Source: Nilaparvata lugens (taxonomy: Eukaryota; Arthropoda; Insecta; Hemiptera; Delphacidae). Taken from it: DNA of 64,000 bases. Below the pieces are notes generated by a model. The model saw only the letters and a program-made list of their open reading frames with translations, was not told the DNA's origin and did no database searches. The position numbers and the translations under genes are program-made. Position 1 is the first letter of the stretch, and every line of letters starts with the position of its first letter. Positions 55,518 through 64,000 of the stretch are shown here, piece after piece. The stretch is from NCBI RefSeq assembly GCF_014356525.2, contig NC_052516.1, positions 26,428,070-26,492,069 of the forward strand, in the 5' to 3' direction.

Positions 55518-55699
55518 AGGCTAGGCACACACCAGTTAGTCCAGACAAGACATGATCAGACACAATACTTCACATAGTTGCTTATGAAGACATGTCTAAT
55601 TGCAATGAATAATCGGTGTGTGTTGCGTCATAAGCAACTATGTGAAGTATCCGATCATGTCTTGTCTTGTCTTGACTAAGTTGTGTGTGACTAGCCTTA
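55518..55699. mobile_element. Hairpin MITE (AGGCTAGGCACACACC...)
   Basis: AGGCTAGGCACACACCAGTT, AGTCCAGACAAGACATGATC and ACTTCACATAGTTGCTTATGA are mirrored at the right by TCATAAGCAACTATGTGAAG, GATCATGTCTTGTC and TTGTGTGTGACTAGCCT. The arms are about 70 bp around a short loop. The open frame at 55618-55833 starts inside the right arm and is not a gene. Confidence 0.85.
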
Positions 55700-56640
55700 C
55701 AGTCTACAGAGTGTGCATAACAACTATTCAACAATCAAAAAAGCAACTGAATCCATATTTTTACCTGAAAGTAGAGTTTCCCATCCATTTATCAGTGATC
55801 TCCAACTTAGATAATGTTCTAAAGAGAACTTGATTTGAAATGCCTCCATAGTTCTAATCACTTAGTATTTATTCATTCATCTCAAAAGCTAGGCTGACTA
55901 CAGGCATAACACCCAAAACAGTGTTCACTACTATTTACAATCATAATGAGCAATTACTGTGAAAAAAGGAATCCAGTACATGCAATTGACAAAATGAATA
56001 GAAATAAATGTAAGAAGCCTATCAATATTATTGACAGTCTATCAACAAAAAAATTATCTATATCATAAGCTAATGATACAAGTACAGAATCTTTTTAATT
56101 AGACTGGTAGAACTTCTGTGTGGAGAATATTGATAGAATTTATGAGCCAGTATCTAATAGAAATTTTGTGTGAAGTGCAGTACTTTGATAGATGCTATGA
56201 GCTAGTACCTGATACAGCTTTCTGTACCATACTCTTCACCATTTTTTATTCCCCATGAAATTCTGCCCACTCAATGGATCCAATCGTAAAATCGGTTAAT
56301 TAATTCAATAATTTGGGGGCTCTCGACCAACAATAGCCACAGAACTAACCATGAAGCCATACCCATAATATCATCATCATCCATTCTTTAATTTAATTTC
56401 TATTATAGACGGGGACCTCGCTATTCTATAGGTATGTCCCATACAAAAGGTCACAAAGCATCTCTGGGAGACCCTTCATGGCGTGTCTTCTTCGAGATAA
56501 TCGATTTTACGAACAATCGACGTCAGTTGAATCGATTAATCAATCCATTTTGCGTTCGATAGAATCGACATTGAGAATTTAACGCTCAATCTAACCGCAG
56601 AGTCTGTGTGATGTAATTTTCAATATGCAGGTCTTATGTA
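55700..56640. other. Intergenic, no gene recognised
   Basis: 56410-56600 is GC-richer, with several ATCGATT/AATCGA words (GATAATCGATTTTACGAACAATCGACGTC region). Nothing can be assigned. Confidence 0.4.
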
Positions 56641-56647
56641 CGTATTT

Positions 56648-56788
56648 TAATAATTATTGAACGAAAATCCAAATTGAATGCTGTAAATCACCCCGACAAC
56701 TAACTGTTGTCAATATTTGTAGTAGCAGAAGTCTTCGGGGTGGTTGACAACATTTCATTTAAAGCTTCGTTTAATAATAATTATTAAT
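56648..56788. mobile_element. Foldback element related to 1161-1466, without tRNA-like domain
   Basis: AATAATTATTGAACGAAAAT, then CACCCCGACAACTAACTGTT, mirrors CTTCGGGGTGGTTGACAACA...CGTTTAATAATAATTATT. On the minus strand, CACCCCGAAGACTTCTGCTA...TATTGACAACAG matches CACCCAGAAGACCTCTGCAA...CATTGACAACAG at about 1207-1243 of the tRNA-bearing copy. The right flank TTAGAATTTGAATAAATGTAAT also matches 1471-1490. Confidence 0.75.
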
Positions 56789-57440
56789 TCATTAGAATTT
56801 GAATAAATGTAATATCTCAGTAATTTCCACCTTATGTATCTTATTTTGAATATATTGATTTGGAGTAGTAAATTTTTGAAAGCGTAGTTTTTTAATTTCT
56901 CAATATTTTCCCAACTAATGAGTAATATTGGAGTGATAAAATATAACAATCAAGTCATTCCATATTATTAGCTCATAGAAATTCAACTTATACAAATAAA
57001 AGCAGCAGAATTACGAGTATATTCTGCTAAGGATGATACCCACATTAGATCTAGGCTTGTGCGTGGGTGATGAATCAGTTGATGTTGATAAATGATCGGA
57101 CTTACTACTTTAGGTGGGTTTCAAACCACCATGATGAGATTTTTGAACTTATAAATGGTATTTAGAGGAGTTTGGCTCTTGAAGTAGACAAGAAAAAGAC
57201 TTGTTCAGTCTGACTTCAATGGTAAGACATAACAAAAAGGTAAGACTTATCTCTACTACTACGTCTACTACTAAGACTTCCACTTTTACTTCTACTACTT
57301 ACTACTTCTACTTCTTACTTCGACAACGGTAGTAGAAAGCTCATAGGGCTTAACGTATCTCAACTATAGAGTTGCTTATCAAAGCGACCCTACACCAATC
57401 GCTTCCTTACTCATGTAGTCATGAAGTACAATAATCACAT
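56789..57440. other. Intergenic, no gene seen
   Basis: A (CTACTACT)n-like stretch lies near 57252-57320. Otherwise featureless. Confidence 0.5.
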
Positions 57441-57441
57441 T

Positions 57442-57579
57442 TGGGTTGATAGAATTGGCTAACTTGGAACTCGCTGATCCCATGTTAAACTGCCATATGA
57501 TCAATACTACACCGATCAGAGCAGTTTTAATTTATTCATGGAGTCAGCGAGTTCCGAGTTAGCCAATTCTATCAACCCA
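57442..57579. mobile_element. Hairpin MITE (TGGGTTGATAGAATTGGCTA...)
   Basis: TGGGTTGATAGAATTGGCTA, ACTTGGAACTCGCTGA at the left mirrors TCAGCGAGTTCCGAGTTAGC, CAATTCTATCAACCCA at the right, with one change over 36 bp. CTGATCGG/CCGATCAG lies inside. Confidence 0.85.
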
Positions 57580-58985
57580 TTCATTTATTTATGGATTTGT
57601 ATGGAATCACTCATTACTTGAACTGTTATTGAAAGATGTTATTGAAAAACAGGCCCCTCAAACTCCTCTTCCAAATTCAAATTAATATATGTGTTAAATT
57701 AATCTATTATTTATTAGTTTGATAGTATGGTATGAGATTTTGTAATATTTCTCCATAATTGAAAGAATAAGACTTTGATATTGTCAATACCACTTTTATT
57801 TATTCGAAAATGAATTCATAATTCAGTACCAGGTTTCATGGTAAAACCTACCACATCTTCAGCTGAACTAATATGTTTGTTGTTGTTGGAGGAACCTATT
57901 ATTTATTAATCTTCAATTATGTAGTACTAGTATATTATGTGATATAGTTCGAAATGAGCACATTTAAATACGAAAGACTATAGTTCAAAATGTCTCCAAT
58001 GCCTCAAACTTTCCATGTTATTGTTAAACATTTGAATAATCAACAAAAACTAGTTGATTTTTCATAACTGAACCACTCAAGCTACTAAGCAAATTTGTCG
58101 TTAAAAATCAAGCCGCACCGAAATTATTTCAGCAATACAAAGAGGTGATGTCTCTCTCTCTCTCTCTCTGCAGAACCTCAACCACGAACTATGGGGTTGT
58201 TCTTCTCCTACAAACGAGCAGAGCAATAAAAAATGATGTAGATCTCGGATAAGACGAGCTCATGAGATGAGGGCCCATAACTCATTTTCGAATAACATAA
58301 AAAGTTTGGGGCGCTGGGGACATTTTGGACTGTGGTCTGTCCTATTCAAATGAGCTTATTGTTGGTTGTGATGTGTGTGGATTACTCACACACACACATA
58401 TATCTATGTACACACATTCATGCATGTATGAATAAGCATATCCACATATATAGCCTACACCTGAGAGCGGGGATGATTTAGAGGGGACTTATGATGGAAG
58501 ATCGTTATCAGATACTGCCGGGACATTTTCTCTCTTTCTATCCCACTCTCTTCCCACTCACGCTCTCTCTATCTTTGCCTTCCTCTCTCACTTCATCATC
58601 GACCTCTCAAGAGGGCTGATAGCTGTGTTATTGAGATATTTCAGATAAACCATGATATAAGTTGTATTATTTGAAAGCTCTCTGCAGTGGAAATAATTTT
58701 TCACCCTCACATGAGATGATACCTGGGATAAAACAATTTAGGATGCTTTTCTTCAGGGCTGAACAAGGTAAGAAGAGATACGCCCACACCTGTTTACATA
58801 TGTGGCATATGAATAAATATGTTCAAATATATAATAAACTGACGGATTTGTGGTGAATGTGCATGGGTAGGTATTGTTCTATACTGGAGATGACAAGTGT
58901 AAGGTTTTATCTTAGAAAGTGGTTCAAAAATTCTATTGGGATACAAGATTGGGGTTTTGACTTTTTTTATTCCTCTATAACAGTG
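57580..58985. other. Intergenic, no gene seen
   Basis: It includes (TC)n at 58151-58170, a CACACACA run near 58388 and a CT-rich patch at 58530-58590. Frames at 58662-58988 overlap on opposite strands and are unrecognised. Confidence 0.5.
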
Positions 58986-58990
58986 CAATA

Positions 58991-59140
58991 ATGGACACGT
59001 TGAGCCGTCGGTCCCGGCTGCCTAAAAAGCAGTCGTTAGGTCATGTCAGAGGCCCTGAAATTGATCAGTTGCGACCTGAAAACTCTGACACCAGACCTGA
59101 GCCAGCCAGGTCACACGATATTATTATTATTATTATTAGT
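58991..59140 (+). repeat. LINE/SINE 3' end with (ATT)n tail
   Basis: GTTGAGCCGTCGGTCCCGGC, GTCAGAGGCCCTGAAATTGA, CAGTTGCGACCTGAAAACTC and CCTGAGCCAGCCAGGTCACACGATATT, then (ATT)n. It is GC-rich against an AT-rich background and ends in a triplet tail. I recall this 3' end (GAGCCAGCCAGGTCACACGATATTATT) from non-LTR retroposons spread across several insects; the clade was not checked. Confidence 0.65.
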
Positions 59141-59784
59141 GCAAAAATGTTATGAACTATGAGCATATCATTTTAACTATAAAGTACAGATAATAATTAT
59201 CAACGTATGGCTTTCAATGGTGGGGGGACGCAAGGGTGGTTCCACGTCGCCGTATATAGTCCAAAGTTCCCTGATGGAAAACATTGGGAAACCGGAAACT
59301 AACGTTATAGTTAGTACAATACTTTTAATTTACACTTTTCACTCAGTAAAGTAAATAAAATAAAGTTCTCTCTGATGAAAAGAACATAAGAAGTACATAA
59401 ATACCTATCTTTCCATCCCTGTAATAACAAATCTTACAATAATAAACACGAGGCTCGTATCAAGAGTGGTCTAACACACAATTATTCACACGATTTCCAT
59501 TGGGGTTGAAAGGTAGTTTCACCTATTTATTCTTCTCCATCATCATTATCTTGGTGTCCTCGAGATAAAATTGTAAGTAATACTTAAGGAATACTCAAGA
59601 GTTGATACTCAATGGAGAAATACTTATTCAATACTATTAATACAATTGTTATTATATGGTATACAATGATCGCGAGAAGAAGTCAGGCTCAGAACCATGC
59701 GGCCTAACAAATATTGTTACAAGATAGTTTCATCAATCCATTCCTCATCAAAAGTGGTAGTGCTATATCATTGCAGCTTTAAAA
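59141..59784. other. Intergenic, no gene recognised
   Basis: 59215-59310 is GC-richer (GTTCCACGTCGCCGTATATA, CATTGGGAAACCGGAAACTAACG). Nothing is assigned. Confidence 0.4.
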
Positions 59785-60099
59785 ATGATATTATTAAAAT
59801 ACTCATGTATCTATCATTACAATGACAGAATGAAAACAGGAATTACAGTTCTTGTCGCGGAATTTGGAGTTTCAGATAATACATATTATTGTGTAACGAA
59901 TTCAGACAAAGACAAGGCTACGACGTTAGCATGTTTTTCGACCCCAAATAGCATTCCTTTAGTTTGTTTGGATGGGAATGGAAATATTTTCTACCTAAAT
60001 GTTTCAAAACCTATGAAAATACAATCAATCGCCCAACAATCAAATTTGCTCATCTATTTCACTATCTATGACGAAATGTATGTAATAATGCGTTTTTGA
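59785..60099 (+). pseudogene. Unrecognised coding-like segment left of a MITE
   Basis: A 104-codon frame that, unlike most in the window, has balanced amino-acid composition (for example T-V-L-V-A-E-F-G-V-S-D-N-T-Y-Y-C and P-L-V-C-L-D-G-N-G-N-I-F-Y). I do not recognise the family. A GTGAGT donor-like site lies at 60117, 18 bp past the stop. A second coding-like segment on the same strand (60771-60925) lies beyond an inserted MITE. The pair may be remains of one gene, or exons with the MITE in the intron. Removing the MITE under a TTAA model does not put the two in the same frame. Confidence 0.35.
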
Positions 60100-60130
60100 A
60101 CTATCTTTGACACACATGTGAGTACTAGTT

Positions 60131-60767
60131 TCAAGGCTGTGCAAAGGCTAAAAATAAACTTTCTACTCGTAATATTTTTGTGAGTTTTTCGATTTGTATA
60201 TCATTAAGCTATCAAAATGAAAAACTTTTCTCGAGAAAACATTTTTTCCGATCATAACTTTTTTAGATATGAGCGCCATCAGATTTAGAGGATAGACCCT
60301 TCATGATATTGTTGATCTATTAAAACAAAAATTTTCTGAAAATATCAATTTTTGAGATATTTATTCAATTTACCAAAAATAACTCAACAAAAAGTTAGTT
60401 ATTTCTGGTTCAAAATGATTCAATTTACTAAAAATAGCCAAAAATAACTTTTTGTTGAGTTATTTTTGGTAAATTGAATAACTTTATCAAAAATTGATAT
60501 TTTCAGGAAATTTATGTTTTATTAGATCAACAATAACATGAAGAATCCATCACATGAATCTCATAAATTTATATCTTACCGAATTTGAAATGTTCTGTCC
60601 CAACATTTCAAACTTCAGGCGCTCATATCTCAAAAAGTAATGGTCGGAGAAAAAATGTTTCCTTGGAATTTTTTTTTTCATTTTGATAGCTTAATGATAT
60701 ACAAATCGAAAAACTTTGAAAAATATCACAAGTAGAAAGTTTATTTTCAGCCTTTGCACACCCTTAA
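60131..60767. mobile_element. Palindromic MITE, TTAA-type, copy 2
   Basis: TCAAGGCTGTGCAAAGGCTA, then AAATAAACTTTCTACTCGTA, CGATTTGTATATCATTAAGC at the left is mirrored by GCTTAATGATATACAAATCG, TATCACAAGTAGAAAGTTTA and CCTTTGCACACCCTTAA at the right. The arms exceed 100 bp, and a second inverted set (ATTTACCAAAAATAACTCAA/TTGAGTTATTTTTGGTAAAT) sits at the centre, so most of the 637 bp folds into one hairpin. It is related to 12027-12429. Confidence 0.85.
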
Positions 60768-60770
60768 TAA

Positions 60771-60925
60771 CTGATATTCAAAAATTAGACTGTGGTGTCG
60801 TCGAAAATAATTCAAAAACGAATCAAATTTGCTACCGATTCATACTCACATTACCAAATGAAGAAATAACACGAACTCTAACATACAGCGATTATTCTAT
60901 GGCTGATCTTTGTGGCAAATTTTGA
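60771..60925 (+). pseudogene. Unrecognised coding-like segment right of a MITE
   Basis: After the MITE edge the frame reads T-D-I-Q-K-L-D-C-G-V-V-E-N-N-S-K and later I-C-Y-R-F-I-L-T-L-P-N-E-E-I-T, ending at a stop at 60923-60925. Composition is protein-like and not repeat-driven. The ATG at 60716 lies inside the MITE arm, so the natural N-terminus is elsewhere. The family is unknown. Confidence 0.35.
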
Positions 60926-62500
60926 ATCTATTGAATGTAAGAACGTCATCAGGACACTAAACTTCCAGTATCATTTCAGGGCAGGAATTTTGTAGGCGCA
61001 TTGCTGGATTACGGGTTAGAATGAGGTTGAAAATCAAGTGAATATATTTATAAAACTTGGTTGCAGAAAGGAAAGGAGAAGGGAGCAGAAGAAGAAGAGG
61101 AGGAAGGAGAAAAACGATAGAGAAAGAGTGGAAGCTGATGTAATAGGTTCAAGAAACCGATGGTAGTCTAATGTTGGGTGGATACGTGACTCCTAGTAAC
61201 TGAATACAAATCAGTACTTGTGACTTGTGACGCACAATTTACAGATAAATAAGATCGAAAAATAAACTAAATAAAAAAGACTACATCAAACCAAACGATG
61301 ATGCCTAAAAGGAGCGTAGCGTACGAACGGGAAGAGAAATGAGAGAAAAAAGAAACAACATGAAAAGTAATGAAAAAAGAATAATCACGAGGTAGCCTAT
61401 AATATGAACACCACCGAACTTTGGTTGAAAGAGAGGGAGAAAAAGAAAAAGAGACATAGAGAGAGTGTTTGTGAGTGAGAGAGAGTGTAGAGAGACTCAA
61501 GCCACGATCAAAAATTTATCATCTTACTTTTTGTTTAGTTTTCGTGCCTATAACCTTACTCATTTCTCTCATCCAGGTTTTTTTTCTGTAACATGCATGT
61601 AGTTGTCTGAATTTGAGTAATGGTTGTACAGGGGATTATAAATTCTGGTTGACTTGTATGATATTGGAGTTCCATAAATTAATAATTGATTTGTGTTGAA
61701 TTTGATAGTTGGTAGGGTCGTTGGAAGTGGTCATGAATTAGATATTTTTCTAGTTAGCCCATTACGCAGGCATTTTGTTTGATAAGATAATTTTTATGAC
61801 TGATCTGTCCTTGAGAATGGTCATGGAATGAAAATAATTGTACAGTATTGATTCCTGTTGTATTTGATAGTTGGTAGGTGCGTTGGAAATGGTCTTGAAT
61901 TATTATCAGAAATTTTGGAGGTTATTCCATAATCACTATGACAATGTTTATGAATGATATACACCTTGTCTGTCATAGCAAAAACATGTTCTCTGTTTGG
62001 TTTGTTATCTGTTTCACCATTGAACCTCGATTTTTTCAAAACAAGAACAAAGTCATTTGTGGGGTTGCATGATATCTGTTTCAATTATTTTGAAAACAAC
62101 TAGCTGAGAAAAACAAAAAATGGAGCGCTAGCCACGCTATTCAATTTATTTATAAAACTACTATTGACTATTCAATCTTCAACAATCGAGAGAAAAAACA
62201 GTTCCAGAAAACTGTTTTTCTCCTGAGGTTTAATAGATAACTTGCAAGAAGAATCAAAAATTGAGCTACTTTTATTTGAATTTCCAGAAATTATCAATTA
62301 ATAGATTCGCTTATGGTGGCAACATATAGTCTGATACAAGTACCATTGAATATAGTCATATTCAATTGAGAAAATGGATTAAATGAATTGGTTCTTCTGT
62401 TTTCGAGTAAGCTATTAAGGAATATTCTACGTAAAGTTTGTAGAAATGAATTTGAATCTTAATACAAGTTTATTGTATGAATTTCAATCCCAATACACGT
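60926..62500. other. Intergenic with weak duplication
   Basis: GTTGAATTTGATAGTTGGTA...CGTTGGAAGTGGTCATGAATTA near 61695 and GTTGTATTTGATAGTTGGTA...CGTTGGAAATGGTCTTGAATTA near 61857 form a diverged duplication at about a 162-bp offset. A GA-rich patch lies at 61066-61125. No gene is recognised. Confidence 0.55.
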
Positions 62501-62504
62501 ATAT

Positions 62505-62759
62505 TTGTATCTCAATACAAGTGTATTTTTATTAATAATATTATTACTGCGCATGTTTATTGTCAATGAATGGCTTGCATTTCCGGATCCTACAAAGATA
62601 TCAACTGACAGTCAAAATTACACGTTTTTCCCCACAGATAAATCTCTAGATTTTTTTCTGAGTTCTAGAGGATTGAATCGATTGAATCTGACTCATAAGT
62701 CGGTACAACGAGAATATAACAGTGATAGACGTAATATAAATCAAATTGCATTTATCTAA
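62505..62759 (+). other. Unrecognised 84-codon coding-like frame
   Basis: From about residue 22 onward the composition is balanced and hydrophilic (V-N-E-W-L-A-F-P-D-P-T-K and L-S-S-R-G-L-N-R-L-N-L). The first 20 residues are hydrophobic. It is similar in style to the segments near 60 kb but shows no visible relation to them. It could be a degenerate exon or chance; no splice sites are clearly attached. Confidence 0.25.
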
Positions 62760-64000
62760 AACTCAAATATTTTAAAGAAGATCTCCAAATATCAGAATAC
62801 TTGTGACACACAATTTTAAGAGGTGTGGGAATTTATTTATTTGTTTTTTGTGGGTGGTGCCCACATAAGCTCCAAGAATGTGCATGTGATTAATTTGGGG
62901 TAGTTAGTATGATAAAAGATAAGATAAAGTTAGATTTCTTCATCTATCTGTATAGAAATCAGAGGCAGAAGAACCTACATACAGTTTCTGGTGCATTCCC
63001 AACCAGTCATGATAAATAATCCAAATCGATCATATAATAAACCTTGTATCAGTTTATGATCTCACTGATCAACACTTTTCATTTTCTAATTCATTCTCAT
63101 TCAACACTTCTTGTAGACTCATTCTACATTTCATATCCTTCACACTACTCCAAATAAAACAACTGAAGAATAGAATTAGCCAGCTATAAAAGGACCGTTT
63201 TATGACTACCATTGTCTTCGGCAGTGTAATAAAAATAGAACCCCATTAGAATTACACGGTTTGTTAATAACGCTTCATTGTATCTTTCATCAAAAACAAA
63301 GATAATCATCGTAATTAAAATTGATCCTATCTTATCTTGCTATTTAGCGCAGTAATGAGCAACGCCGCCATCTTTAATCATTAGATATTGTTCGGGTATT
63401 GTGAAGTATTGCCAAGGTATTGTTCGATTGGTATGCAATGACTTCAACAATAATTGCAAAGTGGCTGAGACAATGATGGAGTGAACAATTGGATTTGGCA
63501 GCCATTTTGAATTTGGGAATGAATACAAGATGTTACAAGCTACAAGATAAGGAACGTTTCAATAGGATTTTGTAAATGGGATTTGCTATATTTGGTTGGT
63601 TCTAGTCATTGATTTGTCAATCAAATAAAAAAATAGATTGATAGAAACAGATAATGATGTATGGAGATTGTTCAATGATGATTGCACATGCCAATAAATG
63701 ATATCAATCTTGGATTGGGTTCAATCTTGAACCCAGCATCCCAGGTGTTCTACCTTTCAATAAAAGTTCAAAAATAAAAATTTCAACAAAGTTTTTTTTC
63801 GGCTCAACAATTTGGTTGTAATCTTGATGTCTGTGGGGATTTGTGTTTTATTCCTGAGTTACAATATCATTAGTTTACTGAAATCAATTTATGATTATTA
63901 TTCAGAATTATTTCATTAAAATAAACTGGAATTGTAGAAGTCAGTCATAAGTAAACTCTCTTCAAATTATTGATTGAGCTAACGCTTTGGAAAACGTGCT
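62760..64000. other. Intergenic to the window end
   Basis: TTGGGTTCAATCTTGAACCCA near 63716 is a perfect short hairpin, followed by AATAAAAGTTCAAAAATAAA, which may be another retroposon end. No gene is recognised. Confidence 0.4.

Overview
This window is eukaryotic nuclear DNA and almost certainly comes from an insect. It is AT-rich and gene-poor. The one recognisable protein-coding locus has spliceosomal introns. The rest is dispersed repeats, foldback DNA transposons, retroposon 3' tails, minisatellites and very long purine/pyrimidine tracts. Several dispersed families look, from memory, like repeats common in the brown planthopper Nilaparvata lugens: the ACTTTCCTTGCC family, the GTGAGGTCCAC terminal-repeat family, the tRNA-like foldback element and the GGGCCGGTTT element. 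I could not run a search, so a delphacid planthopper is an inference. There are no bacterial operons, no CRISPR array and no rRNA gene. The only tRNA-like sequence lies inside a repeat.

Layout. 0-5 kb: two opposite copies of one dispersed repeat, a foldback element holding a tRNA-like domain, pyrimidine microsatellites, and an inverted-repeat element carrying a 73-bp minisatellite. 5-12.5 kb: an 800-bp dispersed repeat, several copies of the GTGAGGTCCAC family, retroposon tails and a TTAA-type palindromic MITE. 12.5-19.2 kb: retroposon tails, a 1.3-kb purine tract, an old tandem duplication, a nested MITE and two scrambled LINE reverse-transcriptase scraps. 19.9-23.1 kb: a cluster of CACGTG and CCAAT boxes, a 1.2-kb purine tract, a (TTTA)n tract, and an inverted copy of the 800-bp repeat carrying a nested MITE and a (CA)n tract. 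23-40 kb: mostly anonymous intergenic DNA with minisatellites, a complete 1.1-kb PIF/Harbinger-like element with a TTA duplication, and a pyrimidine-rich block.

40.4-42.6 kb holds the main coding feature. Four exons joined by consistent phase-2 introns encode the N-terminus of what I take to be a Mutator-like transposase. It is fused out of frame to the family's C-terminal end, so the catalytic centre has been lost by an internal deletion. A 62-bp-arm foldback follows directly. 43-64 kb: tandem duplications, a 704-bp element with a clean 9-bp target duplication inside a tandem array, purine tracts, further hairpin MITEs and a LINE/SINE-type 3' end. Near 60 kb, two unrecognised short coding-like segments flank a palindromic MITE and may be remains of one gene.

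No set of genes here works together as a pathway. What can be read from the window is the history of its mobile elements. Most open frames over 60 codons in the simple-repeat tracts are artefacts of purine/pyrimidine strand bias.
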